Below are positions 52,992-62,298 of a stretch of 64,000 nt of DNA, one piece after another. The position numbers and the translations under genes are program-made. This DNA comes from Pandoraea capi (GTDB taxonomy: Bacteria; Pseudomonadota; Gammaproteobacteria; Burkholderiales; Burkholderiaceae). Every line of letters starts with the position of its first letter. Position 1 is the stretch's first letter. The DNA is taken from positions 310,001 to 374,000 of the forward strand of contig NZ_CABPRV010000003.1 of assembly GCF_902459735.1 (NCBI RefSeq). The letters run 5' to 3'. The notes below the pieces were generated by a model. The model did no database searches, was not told the DNA's origin, and saw nothing but the letters and a program-made list of their open reading frames with translations.

Positions 52992-53394
52992 AAGTATCGT
53001 GACGGGCGCGAATCGCGCTCGCCAACCCGCCTGCGAGCGCGGCGAAATTCGACGAATTCGCCATGACTTGCATGTCTCGCCTCATTCGCCCGCCCGCGAT
53101 TTTCGTGGCGCGGGACACTCCCTGACGACTCCCCGCTGCGCCTTGTGTGGCGGGCATTCCATCCGCGGCGCGCCATGCGTCCCGCGGCGCGAAATTCCCC
53201 TCGAAAAATTCATCTCGAAACCTAGGGGAAATCTCGGGGATATACGAAAAACGCAACGCTCGACGCGAGAAGGTCGTTCGACGTCGACATTTCGTCTGCC
53301 TAAGCTGTTCCGCATCACATAGAAAAGGCGCGCCATCCCCCGGCGCGACCTCACAACCGATCGGCGCCGCTAACGCCGACGAGGAGACGACACC
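52992..53394. promoter_or_regulatory. Intergenic region before the ABC importer operon
   Basis: 403 bases without a credible gene, presumably the promoter region of the importer-galBCD operon. A dyad TTCCCCT (53195-53201) / AGGGGAA (53224-53230) encloses two TCGAAA direct repeats at 53201 and 53215 and could be a regulator site. A weak -35-like TCGACA lies near 53283. Neither GGGATCCC nor a clear T-N11-A box was found. Confidence 0.45.
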
Positions 53395-54591
53395 ATGAAC
53401 AAGCGCCATCTCTGGCTTGCGGTAGCACTCGCGAGCGTCTGCCAATTCACCGCTGTCTCGGCCCGCGCCGAGGAAATCAAGGTCGGCATGCTGGGGCTGT
53501 TCTCCGGCTCGGCGTCGTGGTGGGGCACGGAATACCGTCGTGGCGTCAACCTGTGGCTCGAACAGAACAAGAACAAGGTCGGCGACGACACCATCGTCGT
53601 GCTGGAGCGCGACGAAGGCGGCGTGAACCCGCAACGCACGCGCCAGCTCGCACAGGAACTCGTGGTGCGCGATCAGGTGCAGTATCTGTTCGGCGGCTCG
53701 TTCACGCCGAACGTGCTGGCGATGGCCGATGTCGTGAACCAGACCAAAACGCCGCTCGTCATCGGTAACTCGGGCACTTCCAGCGTCACGCTCAAGTCGC
53801 CGTACTTCGTGCGCACCGGCTTCACGCAGTGGGCCGTGAGCGTGCCGCTCGTCGAATACGCCGCGAGCAAGGGCGTGAAGAATGCCGCCATCGTGGTGGC
53901 CGACTTCGCGACCGGTTACGACGCCATCGACGCCTACAGCGAGACGTTCAAGAAGTCGGGCGGCAAGATCGCCGTCGAAGTGAAGGTGCCGCTGGGCACG
54001 ACGGACTTCTCCAGCTATCTGCAACGCGTGCGCGATGCGAAGCCGGACGCCGTCTTCATGTTCATGCCGGTCGGCCCGATGTCGGCAGGCTTCGTGAAGG
54101 CGTTCAAGGAGCGCGAACTCGACAAGGCAGGCATTCAGCTCTTCGCCACGACGGAGACCATGGAGTCGGATCTGCCGGCCATCGGCGACAGCGCCCTGGG
54201 CACGATCACCGCGCTGCACTACTCGCCGTTCCTCACCACGCCGGAGAACACCGCGTTCGTGAAGGCGTACAAGGCCAAGTACGGGCCGGGCGCGCTGCCG
54301 TCGATCGCCTCGGTGTCGGCCTACGACTCGATGACGCTCATCGCGCAGATGATCAAGGCGACCAAGGGCAAGAAGGACGCAGACAAAGCCATCGCCGCCG
54401 TGAAGGGCTACTCGTGGGTGAGCGCACGCGGTCCGGTGTCGATCGACCCGAAGACGCGTGAAATCGTGCAGAACGTGTACATCCGTCGCGTGGAAACCAT
54501 CGACGGCAAGCTCGGCAACAAGCCGATCGCCACGTTCAAGTCGGTCGTCGAGCCGTGGCACCTCAGCCACCCGCAAGTGGCTGCGAAGTAA
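53395..54591 (+). CDS. Liv-type ABC transporter substrate-binding protein
   Basis: 398-residue periplasmic binding protein with a signal peptide (cleavage after about Ala25, ARA-EE). It belongs to the LivJ-like type 1 periplasmic fold (EEIKVGMLGLFSGSASWWGTEYRRGVNLW; LVIGNSGTSSVTLKSPYFVRTG split between lobes). It starts a five-gene importer and precedes the gallate-pathway enzymes, so an aromatic acid is a more likely ligand than branched-chain amino acids. GAGGAGA precedes the ATG. Confidence 0.88.
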   Translation: MNKRHLWLAVALASVCQFTAVSARAEEIKVGMLGLFSGSASWWGTEYRRGVNLWLEQNKNKVGDDTIVVLERDEGGVNPQRTRQLAQELVVRDQVQYLFGGSFTPNVLAMADVVNQTKTPLVIGNSGTSSVTLKSPYFVRTGFTQWAVSVPLVEYAASKGVKNAAIVVADFATGYDAIDAYSETFKKSGGKIAVEVKVPLGTTDFSSYLQRVRDAKPDAVFMFMPVGPMSAGFVKAFKERELDKAGIQLFATTETMESDLPAIGDSALGTITALHYSPFLTTPENTAFVKAYKAKYGPGALPSIASVSAYDSMTLIAQMIKATKGKKDADKAIAAVKGYSWVSARGPVSIDPKTREIVQNVYIRRVETIDGKLGNKPIATFKSVVEPWHLSHPQVAAK

Positions 54592-54645
54592 CGCAGGCGA
54601 TGTCCCCCCTGATTCGCACTGTTCGTTAGGTTCCGGTAATTCGTC

Positions 54646-55518
54646 ATGACGCAATCGCTTGCCACTTTCCTGTCGTTGTCGATCGACGGTGTGGCCTACG
54701 GGATGCTGCTGTTTCTCATCTCCGTGGGCCTCACGGTCACGCTCGGCGTGATGCGCGTGGTCAACCTCGCGCACTCCGCTTTCGCCATGATCGGCGGTTA
54801 TTTCACCTTGTGGGCCATGCAACGTGCCGGGCTCGATTTCTTCGTCGCGCTGCTCGTCGGCGTGCTCGGCACGATGTTGCTGGGCGCCGTGCTCGAACGC
54901 ACGCTGTATCGCTGGGTCTACACGGCCAACGGTCTGGGGCAGTTGCTCATGACGATCGGGCTGGCGTTCATCATCTGCGCGATCGCCAAGCACCTCGCCG
55001 GTACGGAGTTGCAGACGATTCCGGTGCCGCAGGGATTGCGCGGCACGTGGGACTTCGGTGCGTTCTCGGTGTCGGTGTATCGCATCTTCGCGCTGGTGTG
55101 CAGTGCGGTCGTCGCCTTCGGCATCTGGCTCGGGCTGGAACGCACGTCGTTCGGCGCGAAGCTGCGCGCGGCCGTCGACAACCCGCGCATGGCGCGCTGT
55201 GTCGGCATCGACGTACCGCTCGTGTTCTCGATCACGTTCGCCATCGGTTGCGGTCTGTCCGGGTTGGGCGGTGCGCTGTCGAGCCAGATTCTGCCGCTGG
55301 AGCCGTACTACGGCCTGAAGTATCTGGTGCTCGTGCTGATCGTGGTTGCCGCCGGTGGTCTGGGCAGCTTGCGCGGTTCGCTGTACGCCGGGCTGCTGCT
55401 GGGCCTGATCGACACGCTCGGCCGTTACTACGTGCCTGCGCTCGGCGCTTTCATGATCTATCTGGCCGTGCTGGCCATTCTGCTGATCCGCCCGCAAGGG
55501 TTGGTCGGTCGCGCCTGA
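54646..55518 (+). CDS. Liv-type ABC transporter permease (LivH)
   Basis: 290-residue inner-membrane permease with eight or so helices and the LivH core: VTLGVMRVVNLAHSAFAMIGGYF near the N-terminus, NGLGQLLMTIGLAFIIC, and the ATPase-contact stretch RAAVDNPRMARCVGIDV. It ends ILLIRPQGLVGRA, typical of the family. It follows the binding protein gene by 54 bases and pairs with the LivM-type permease. Confidence 0.9.
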   Translation: MTQSLATFLSLSIDGVAYGMLLFLISVGLTVTLGVMRVVNLAHSAFAMIGGYFTLWAMQRAGLDFFVALLVGVLGTMLLGAVLERTLYRWVYTANGLGQLLMTIGLAFIICAIAKHLAGTELQTIPVPQGLRGTWDFGAFSVSVYRIFALVCSAVVAFGIWLGLERTSFGAKLRAAVDNPRMARCVGIDVPLVFSITFAIGCGLSGLGGALSSQILPLEPYYGLKYLVLVLIVVAAGGLGSLRGSLYAGLLLGLIDTLGRYYVPALGAFMIYLAVLAILLIRPQGLVGRA

Positions 55519-55531
55519 GCGGAGGATGACG

Positions 55532-56629
55532 ATGTCGCAAACGAATCCTTCGCCGTCGACGGGCAACCTCGGGCAAGTGGTCCCGGCGCTGCGTCGCAAG
55601 CGCCTGGGCATGCTCGACGCGCTACTGCTGCTCGCCGCCGTCGCCACCTACTTCTTCGCCGATCTGTATCTCGCGCTCGCCACGAGCGTGCTGATTATGA
55701 TCATCTTCGCGCTCTCGCTCGACCTCGTGCAGGGCTATTGCGGTATCGAGACGCTGGGGCACGCGGCCTTCTTCGGCAGCGGCGCCTATGCGGCCGGACT
55801 GTTCGCGCTGCATGTGTCGCCGAATCCGCTGCTGGGGCTCGTGGCGGGCGCCGTGGTCGCGGGTGTCGTGGGACTGATCACGGGCGTGGTCGTGCTGCGC
55901 GTGAGCGGCCTCACACAGATCATGCTCACGCTTGCCTGCGCCACGCTGCTCTATGAAGCGGGCAACATCGCCAAGTCGATCACGATGGGCGACGATGGCC
56001 TGACGGGCTACACCATCGCCCCGGTGCTCGGCATGTTCGAGTTCGATATCTACGGCCACACGGCGTATCTGTATGCGCTGGCGGTGTTGCTCGTCGTGTA
56101 TCTGTTCACCCAGTTCCTCGTGAACTCGCCGTTCGGACTGACGGTGCAGGGCATTCGCGAGAACGCCATGCGCATGTCGCTGCTCGGGGTGCGCGTGGGG
56201 CTGCGTCGTCTGATGCTCTACACGATCGCCGCGGCGGTGGCCGGTGTCGCGGGTGCCCTCTCGGCGCAGGTCAACAACATCGTGGCGTTGGACACGCTGT
56301 CGTTCACGCTGTCGGCCAACGTGCTCGTGATGCTCGCCCTCGGCGGCACCGGACGTCTCTATGGCGCAGTGCTCGGCGCGGTCGTCTTCATGGTGCTGTC
56401 CGATCGCATCGCCGCTATCGACCCGACGAACTGGCTGGCCGCGCTCGGCGTGCTGCTGATCGTGGTCGTGCGCTTCGCGCCGGACGGTCTGATCGGTGTG
56501 GTCGATCGCATGGCGGCACGTGTGCGGCGTCAGGCCCCGGTGGTGACGTCGACCGATAACGGCAACGGCAATACGCATCACGCGCTCAACGCGAAAGCAA
56601 CGACCACGGACAAGGAGGTGACGCCGTGA
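55532..56629 (+). CDS. Liv-type ABC transporter permease (LivM)
   Basis: 365-residue second permease subunit, ten or so helices, with SLDLVQGYCGIETLGHAAFFG and GIRENAMRMSLLGVRVGLRRLMLY, the usual LivM landmarks. Two ATG codons compete; the one at 55532 is chosen because GGAGG at 55521-55525 is six bases upstream, whereas the ATG at 55526 abuts it. A hydrophilic tail (RRQAPVVTSTDNGNGN) follows the last helix. Its stop overlaps livG as GTGA. Confidence 0.9.
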   Translation: MSQTNPSPSTGNLGQVVPALRRKRLGMLDALLLLAAVATYFFADLYLALATSVLIMIIFALSLDLVQGYCGIETLGHAAFFGSGAYAAGLFALHVSPNPLLGLVAGAVVAGVVGLITGVVVLRVSGLTQIMLTLACATLLYEAGNIAKSITMGDDGLTGYTIAPVLGMFEFDIYGHTAYLYALAVLLVVYLFTQFLVNSPFGLTVQGIRENAMRMSLLGVRVGLRRLMLYTIAAAVAGVAGALSAQVNNIVALDTLSFTLSANVLVMLALGGTGRLYGAVLGAVVFMVLSDRIAAIDPTNWLAALGVLLIVVVRFAPDGLIGVVDRMAARVRRQAPVVTSTDNGNGNTHHALNAKATTTDKEVTP

Positions 56630-57378
56630 GCGCTGCACTCGAAATTCAGGGGCTGTCCAAACGCTTCGGCCAGTTGGACGTGACCCGCAACGTCAGCCTG
56701 TCGCTGCCGGTCGGTGCGCGTCACGCGCTGATCGGGCCGAACGGCGCGGGCAAGAGCACGTTGATGAACCTGCTCACCGGCGTGCTCAAGCCGAACGCGG
56801 GCGTGGTGCGTGTGGGCGGGACGGACGTCACGTCGATGCCGTCGCACAAGCGCGTGAAGCTGGGCCTGGCCCGCACGTTCCAGTTGAACACGCTGTTCGA
56901 CACGCTCACGGTCGCGGAGAACGTGGCGCTGGCGCTCACGTCGCGACGCGGTCTGGACGGGCGTATCGGCAAGCCGCTGGCGAGCCGTCCGGCTGTGGTC
57001 GAGGAAGCGGCGGAACGGCTGCGCGAACTCGGCATGATCGATCTCGCCGGCAAGCGCATCAACGAACTGGCTTACGGGCAGCGGCGTCAGGTCGAGATCG
57101 CACTGGGCCTGGCGCTCGATCCGAAGGTGCTGCTGCTCGACGAGCCCGTCGCAGGCGTGCCGTCGGGGCAGGGACGCAAGCTGTTCGAACTGCTCGAACG
57201 TCTGCCGCAAGACGTCGCCGTGATGGTCATCGAACACGACATGGATCTGGTCTTCCGCTTCGCGCGCCGCATCACGGTGCTGGTCGAGGGCGCGGTGCTC
57301 ATGGAAGGCGAGAAGGACGAAGTGCGCAGCGATCCGCGCGTGCGCGATATCTATCTGGGGCGTCGCCATCATGACTGA
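56626..57378 (+). CDS. Liv-type ABC transporter ATPase (LivG)
   Basis: 250-residue ATPase with Walker A GPNGAGKST, a Q-loop LARTFQLNTLF, Walker B VLLLDEPVAG and the switch His in VMVIEHDMDLVF. The signature is LAYGQRRQVEIA in place of LSGGQ, which is common for LivG. The GTG start overlaps the livM stop by four bases, and the end overlaps livF by eight. Confidence 0.9.
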   Translation: MSAALEIQGLSKRFGQLDVTRNVSLSLPVGARHALIGPNGAGKSTLMNLLTGVLKPNAGVVRVGGTDVTSMPSHKRVKLGLARTFQLNTLFDTLTVAENVALALTSRRGLDGRIGKPLASRPAVVEEAAERLRELGMIDLAGKRINELAYGQRRQVEIALGLALDPKVLLLDEPVAGVPSGQGRKLFELLERLPQDVAVMVIEHDMDLVFRFARRITVLVEGAVLMEGEKDEVRSDPRVRDIYLGRRHHD

Positions 57379-58123
57379 CATTCTGCTCGAAGCCGGCGGA
57401 CTCAGTGCCGGATATGGCGAGACCATCGTGCTCGAAGACCTGAGCCTGCGCGTGGCGGCCGGTGAGGCCGTTGCCATTCTCGGACGCAATGGCGTCGGCA
57501 AAAGCACGTTGCTGCTCAGTCTGCTCGGACTCACCACGCGCCACGGCGGCGTGCTGCGCTATCGCGACGACGACATCACGTCGTGGCCCGCGTACAAGCG
57601 GGCTCGTGCCGGACTCGCGCTGGTGCCGCAGGAACGCGAAATCTTCAAATCGCTTTCCGTCGAAGAGAACCTGCAAGTGTCGGCGATGGGCGATGTCGCC
57701 GGCGCGACCAATGCCACCAATGCCGGGGGCGATGACGCCTGGACGCTGGCGCGCGTGTACGACCTGTTCCCGCGCCTGAAGGAGCGGCGTCGCAATCTCG
57801 GCAACCAGCTCTCGGGTGGCGAGCAGCAGATGCTCGCCATCGGCCGCGCACTCATCGGCAATCCCCGCGTGATTCTGTTCGACGAGCCGTTCGAAGGCCT
57901 CGCACCGGTGATCGTCGATCAACTGGTCGACGCGTTCTGGAAGCTGCGCGCCGACGGCGGGATGGGCGTAGTGCTTGTGGAGCAGCACGCGGAACTGGGG
58001 CTGGAACTCACCGATCGGGCGCTGGTGCTCGACCGGGGGCGTCAGGTCTGGGCGGGACGCAGCAGCGATCTGGCGGCGTCGCCGGAATTGCTCGGCTCGC
58101 TCGTCGGGCTGGAAAGCGCCTGA
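57371..58123 (+). CDS. Liv-type ABC transporter ATPase (LivF)
   Basis: 250-residue ATPase, second nucleotide-binding subunit. Walker A LGRNGVGKSTLL, Q-loop LVPQEREIFKSLSVEENL (the family's R-x-I-F wording), signature QLSGGEQQMLAIGRAL, Walker B VILFDEPFEGLAP and switch His in VLVEQHAELGLEL. It overlaps livG by 8 bases and closes the transporter set; galB follows 82 bases later. Confidence 0.9.
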   Translation: MTDILLEAGGLSAGYGETIVLEDLSLRVAAGEAVAILGRNGVGKSTLLLSLLGLTTRHGGVLRYRDDDITSWPAYKRARAGLALVPQEREIFKSLSVEENLQVSAMGDVAGATNATNAGGDDAWTLARVYDLFPRLKERRRNLGNQLSGGEQQMLAIGRALIGNPRVILFDEPFEGLAPVIVDQLVDAFWKLRADGGMGVVLVEQHAELGLELTDRALVLDRGRQVWAGRSSDLAASPELLGSLVGLESA

Positions 58124-58205
58124 GCGGCGCTGACGACATCTGCAACACAAGCGACACGCAAGCGGCACACGCGACACATCAGCCACACGTATCAGAGTCA
58201 AACAC

Positions 58206-58979
58206 ATGAGCACAACACAGCACACCAATGCCGCAGGCCCGTCGGCGCCATCGGGTCTCTCGGGTCTCGTGGTCAGCGCGCACTCGGCCGACTTCGTCTG
58301 GCGCGCGGCAGGCACCATCGCCACGCACGTCGCGCAGGGCTACCGCGTGAAGATCGTCTGCCTGTCCTTCGGCGAGCGTGGCGAGTCGGCCAAGCTCTGG
58401 CGCAAGGGCGCGGAGATGACCGAAGCGAAGGTCAAGACCGCGCGTCGTGAAGAAGCGCAGCGCGCCGCCGACATTCTGGGCGCGGAGATTGAATTTCTCG
58501 ACATCGGCGACTACCCGATGCGCGTGTCGGACGAAACGCTCTTCAGGCTCGTCGACATCTATCGCGAATTGCAGCCGTCGTTCGTGCTGAGCCATTCGGA
58601 GAAGGACCCCTACAACTTCGATCACCCGCTGGCGATGCACGTCACGCAGGAGGCTCGCGTGATCGCGCAGGCCGAGGGCCACAAGCCGGGCGAGAAGATC
58701 ATCGGCGCGCCGGCGGTGCTCGCGTTCGAGCCGCATCAGACCGAGCAGTGCGAGTGGATTCCGAACACCTTCGTGGACATCACGCCGGTGTGGGAAAAGA
58801 AGCGCGCGGCCATCGAATGCATGGCCGGTCAGGAGCATCTCTGGGATTACTACACGCGCGTGGCGCTGCAACGCGGTGTGCAGGCCAAACGCAACATCGG
58901 CATCACGGCGGCGCGCGACATCAAGTACGCGGAAGGGTTGATGCGTCTGACCCCCGTCGTCGCTCAGCACCTCTCGTAA
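58206..58979 (+). CDS. galB: 4-oxalomesaconate hydratase, GalB-like (PIG-L fold)
   Basis: 257-residue protein of the PIG-L/LmbE fold. Most relatives are zinc deacetylases with AHPDDE; here the motif reads [15 protein letters not shown] (His26, Asp29), the form of GalB from Pseudomonas putida, which hydrates 4-oxalomesaconate to 4-carboxy-4-hydroxy-2-oxoadipate. Other landmarks: [28 protein letters not shown] with metal-type His, and an [10 protein letters not shown] segment. The next two genes are the aldolase and tautomerase of the same pathway, so hydratase is preferred over deacetylase. Confidence 0.85.
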   Translation: MSTTQHTNAAGPSAPSGLSGLVVSAHSADFVWRAAGTIATHVAQGYRVKIVCLSFGERGESAKLWRKGAEMTEAKVKTARREEAQRAADILGAEIEFLDIGDYPMRVSDETLFRLVDIYRELQPSFVLSHSEKDPYNFDHPLAMHVTQEARVIAQAEGHKPGEKIIGAPAVLAFEPHQTEQCEWIPNTFVDITPVWEKKRAAIECMAGQEHLWDYYTRVALQRGVQAKRNIGITAARDIKYAEGLMRLTPVVAQHLS

Positions 58980-59017
58980 GCCATGCCGTCACTGTCACCC
59001 GTTATGGAGTCACTGTC

Positions 59018-59722
59018 ATGATTCGCGGCGTTGTCGTTCGTCAAATTCCCCGTGTCGATGCCGCCACGCTCGACATTCTGCGCAGCGCCGGCAGCGCCAC
59101 CGTGCATGAGGCGCAGAGCCGCCTGGGCCTGATGGCGACGTATCTGCGTCCGATCTATAAAGGCGCCAGCGTTGCAGGCAGCGCCGTGACGGTGCTCGCA
59201 CCGCCCTCCGACAACTGGATGCTGCATGTAGCGGTCGAGCAGGCGCAGCCGGGCGATATCGTCGTGGTCGGCGTGACCTCGCCGTGCGACGACGGCTACT
59301 TCGGCGATCTGCTCGCCACGTCGATGAAAGCGCGCGGCGTCGCGGGTCTGATCATCGACGCCGGTTGCCGTGACATCGGCACGCTCACCGAGATGCAATT
59401 CCCGGTGTGGTCGAAAGCCATCTCGTCGCAGGGCACCGTCAAGGAAACTCTCGGTTCGGTGAACGTGCCGGTGGTGTGCGCCAACCAGATCGTGAACCCG
59501 GGCGATGTGATCGTGGCCGATGACGATGGTGTCGTCGTCGTGCCCTTCGCCACGGCGCAGGTCGTCGCCAGGGCTGCCGCGGCTCGCGGTGCCGACGAAG
59601 CCTACAAGCGCGGTGTGCTCGCAGGCGGCACGTTGGGACTGGACTACTACAAGATGCGTGAGCGCCTCGCGGCAAAGGGCTTGCGCTACGTCGACTCGAT
59701 CGACGAGTTGACGAGCGAGTGA
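59018..59722 (+). CDS. ligK: 4-carboxy-4-hydroxy-2-oxoadipate aldolase (LigK/GalC type)
   Basis: 234-residue class II, metal-dependent HMG/CHA aldolase of the RraA-like fold. It splits 4-carboxy-4-hydroxy-2-oxoadipate into pyruvate and oxaloacetate. The substrate and metal motif is [15 protein letters not shown], preceded by the [13 protein letters not shown] loop, with a C-terminal tail ([22 protein letters not shown]) that is typical of the aldolases and absent from RraA. The ATG at 59018 has GGAG upstream. The stop overlaps or abuts galD. Confidence 0.9.
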   Translation: MIRGVVVRQIPRVDAATLDILRSAGSATVHEAQSRLGLMATYLRPIYKGASVAGSAVTVLAPPSDNWMLHVAVEQAQPGDIVVVGVTSPCDDGYFGDLLATSMKARGVAGLIIDAGCRDIGTLTEMQFPVWSKAISSQGTVKETLGSVNVPVVCANQIVNPGDVIVADDDGVVVVPFATAQVVARAAAARGADEAYKRGVLAGGTLGLDYYKMRERLAAKGLRYVDSIDELTSE

Positions 59723-59733
59723 GCGGTGCGTCC

Positions 59734-60852
59734 ATGAGGCATTCCCAAACGCGCATTCGCGCCGCCGTCATGCGCGGCGGCACCTCGAAGGGGCTCTACT
59801 TCCTCGCCGACGATCTCCCGGCGGATGTCGCCACGCGCGATGCCGTGTTGCTCGCCGCGATGGGCTCGCCCGATGCGCGCCAGATCGACGGCATGGGCGG
59901 GGCGAACCCGCTCACGAGCAAGGTCGCGATCGTCTCGAAGGCGACGCGCCCCGATGCCGACGTCGACTATCTGTTCGCACAAGTCGTGGTCGACGAAGCG
60001 CGTGTCGACTACGGACAGAACTGCGGCAACCTTCTCGCGGGCGTAGGGCCGTTTGCGATCGAGCGAGGGCTCGTCGCTGCTACGGGCGACGTGACGGACG
60101 TCGGCATTCACATGGTCAACACGGGACAGGTAGCGGTTGCCACGGTGCAGACCCCGGATGGCGCCGTGAAGTACGACGGCGATGTGGCCATCGACGGCGT
60201 GCCGGGCACGTCCGCGCCGATTCCACTGATGTTTCGCGACACCGCCGGCTCGTCCTGCGGCGCACTGTTTCCGACCGGACAGCGTCAGGAGGTCGTCGAA
60301 GGCGTCATGGTGACGTGCATCGACAACGGCATGCCGCTCGTGCTCATGCGTGCGCAGGACCTCGGATGTTCCGGTGCGGAGTCCTGCGACCAGCTCGAAG
60401 CCGGGCCGGCATTTCAGGCGATGCGCGAGCGGATCGAGGCGATCCGTCTTGCCGTCGGTCCGCGCATGCATCTGGGCGACGTGCGCTCGCGCACGGTGCC
60501 GAAGATGTGTCTCGTCGCGCCGCCCCAAGCCGGGGGGGCGCTCGCTACGCGCTGTTTCATCCCGCATCGCTGTCATTCGTCCATCGGTGTGCTCGCGGCC
60601 GTGAGCGTAGCGACGGCGGCGGCATTGCCGGGCACCGTCTGTCATGAGATGACCGTGTTGCCGGACGGCGACGCGCCGCTGCTCTCCATCGAACATCCGA
60701 CGGGTGAATTCACCGTGCGGCTGGCGCTCGGTCTCGATGCCGACGGCGCGACGGCGGTGACCGGCGCCGGTCTGCTGCGCACCGCGCGCTGGCTGTTCGA
60801 CGGCGAGGTGTGCATTCCCACGCGTGTCTGGACGCAAGGAGAGGCGGCATGA
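59734..60852 (+). CDS. galD: 4-oxalomesaconate tautomerase (GalD, PrpF family)
   Basis: 372-residue enzyme interconverting keto and enol forms of 4-oxalomesaconate between ring cleavage and hydration. It has the PrpF/diaminopimelate-epimerase-like fold and the typical start RIRAAVMRGGTSKGLYF, then GMGGANPLTSKVAIVS, the Cys-containing GQNCGNLLAGVGPFAIE, and HRCHSSIGVLAAVSVATA. An upstream in-frame GTG at 59719 overlaps the aldolase stop and would add five residues; neither start has a strong ribosome site. Its end overlaps the hydrolase gene (ATGA). Confidence 0.88.
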   Translation: MRHSQTRIRAAVMRGGTSKGLYFLADDLPADVATRDAVLLAAMGSPDARQIDGMGGANPLTSKVAIVSKATRPDADVDYLFAQVVVDEARVDYGQNCGNLLAGVGPFAIERGLVAATGDVTDVGIHMVNTGQVAVATVQTPDGAVKYDGDVAIDGVPGTSAPIPLMFRDTAGSSCGALFPTGQRQEVVEGVMVTCIDNGMPLVLMRAQDLGCSGAESCDQLEAGPAFQAMRERIEAIRLAVGPRMHLGDVRSRTVPKMCLVAPPQAGGALATRCFIPHRCHSSIGVLAAVSVATAAALPGTVCHEMTVLPDGDAPLLSIEHPTGEFTVRLALGLDADGATAVTGAGLLRTARWLFDGEVCIPTRVWTQGEAA

Positions 60853-61589
60853 ACTTCGAACGTCCCCCGTTGCTCATGCTTCCCGGCCTGCTTTGCGATC
60901 AGGTCGCGTGGGCGGCGACCGCTGCCTTGTTGCCCGAATTCGATTGCCGCGTGCCTGCATGGGGCGCGCTCGACACCATTGGTGCGATGGCCGATCACGT
61001 GCTCGCCACGACGCCGGAGCTGCGCTTCGCGCTCGCCGGTCATTCTATGGGCGGACGCGTCGCGCTGGAGGTGGTGCGTCGCGCACCGCACCGCGTGAGC
61101 CGTCTCGCGTTGCTCGATACCGGTTATCAGGCATTGCCCGATGGCGAAGCCGCCGAGAAGGAACGGAGCGGTCGCGCGGCGTTGCTCGCCCGATCGCGCG
61201 AGCACGGCATGCGCGCCATGGGACAGGTCTGGGCCACGGGCATGGTGCATCCCGATCAGATCGGCACGCCGCTGTTCGACGCGATTCTCGACATGATCGA
61301 GCGCAGCGATTCCGAGCAGTTCGCGGCGCAGATCCGGGCGTTGCTCGGACGGCCCGACGCCACGCCGCAACTGGCCGACATCCGTTGCCCGACGCTCGTG
61401 CTGTGTGGTCGGCAGGACACCTGGAGCCCGCTCGCCCGTCACGAAATCATGGCCCGCGCGATTTCCGGCGCGGTGCTGAGCGTGGTGGAACACAGCGGTC
61501 ACATGAGTCCGATGGAACGGCCCGAAGCCGTGTCCGGCGCGATGCGCGCGTGGATGGCGTTGCCGTCGGTGGAGGTTTCGCCGTCATGA
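60849..61589 (+). CDS. Alpha/beta-fold hydrolase
   Basis: 246-residue alpha/beta hydrolase with the nucleophile in ALAGHSMGGRVAL (Ser66), the acid in LCGRQDTWSP and the His in VVEHSGHMSPMERP. GGAGAGGCGGC precedes the ATG. It is locked into the operon by overlaps at both ends (ATGA with galD and with the next gene). A role in clearing lactones or ester-type aromatic substrates is possible, but the substrate cannot be inferred. Confidence 0.82.
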   Translation: MNFERPPLLMLPGLLCDQVAWAATAALLPEFDCRVPAWGALDTIGAMADHVLATTPELRFALAGHSMGGRVALEVVRRAPHRVSRLALLDTGYQALPDGEAAEKERSGRAALLARSREHGMRAMGQVWATGMVHPDQIGTPLFDAILDMIERSDSEQFAAQIRALLGRPDATPQLADIRCPTLVLCGRQDTWSPLARHEIMARAISGAVLSVVEHSGHMSPMERPEAVSGAMRAWMALPSVEVSPS

Positions 61590-62101
61590 CGCAGCCATTC
61601 TCGCTGGAAGATCCGCAGCCCCTACAAACCGAAGGCGATGCGCCACAGGACGAGATCGTCGATCAGCAGAGCCTCGACGCACTGCGTGCCAAGCAGGCGT
61701 GCCACGACCTCGTGATGCGCTTCGTGTTGTGCAACGACCGGCGCGACCCGCACGGACTCGCGGCGCTGTTCGCGGAGAAGGGCGTGCTGGTGCGTCCCAA
61801 TGGGCAGACGTTGGTCGGTCGTGCGGCCATTGCCGCCGCGTACGCGGATCGTCCGGCAGATCGGCTCACGCGGCACCTCGTCGGCAACGTGCTGATCGAC
61901 GTGACGTCGGCCACCGGCGCCATCGGCAGCAGCACCGTGTTGCTGTGGAGCGGCTCGGCGCAGGACGTGCCGGGGCCGTTCGGGCGTCCCGCGCAAGGCC
62001 GTCAGGTGATGGGCGAGTTCGAAGACACGTTCGTGCGCACCGCGCAGGGCTGGCGCATCGCGCGCCGCGAAGCCCGGTTCACGTTCGTACGCGAGGCGTG
62101 A
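61586..62101 (+). CDS. SnoaL/NTF2-like protein
   Basis: 171-residue protein of the SnoaL-like NTF2 fold: DALRAKQACHDLVMRFVLCNDRRD, then a LVGRAAIAAAY helix and a closing GWRIARREARFTFVREA strand. Such folds include small ring-hydroxylating-dioxygenase-like beta subunits and isomerases; a catalytic role in aromatic breakdown or an accessory role cannot be separated. Its ATG overlaps the hydrolase stop by 4 bases. Confidence 0.72.
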   Translation: MTQPFSLEDPQPLQTEGDAPQDEIVDQQSLDALRAKQACHDLVMRFVLCNDRRDPHGLAALFAEKGVLVRPNGQTLVGRAAIAAAYADRPADRLTRHLVGNVLIDVTSATGAIGSSTVLLWSGSAQDVPGPFGRPAQGRQVMGEFEDTFVRTAQGWRIARREARFTFVREA

Positions 62102-62298
62102 GCGGCAAATCGCGCCAGACATCGTGGGGGCCGACGCCGAAGGCAGCACTGGAGGCGGCGCTGGTCACTTGCAAGCGCAGGAAAGCAGTACCCGGAGGCG
62201 GCCGTAGTGCCGTCCCGAAAAAGGCTGAGCCGAGGGCGATGCCACCGGTTCGGAGGGTGTGGTTTGGAGTAGCGGTATCAAAAAACAAGGGGACAGAA

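Noticed and set aside
58206-58979. PIG-L N-acetylglucosaminyl deacetylase
   Set aside because: The usual AHPDDE motif is replaced by AHSADF and the neighbours are the aldolase and tautomerase of the gallate pathway, so GalB hydratase fits better.
59018-59722. RraA regulator of RNase E
   Set aside because: Longer than RraA, with the aldolase C-terminal tail and pathway neighbours.
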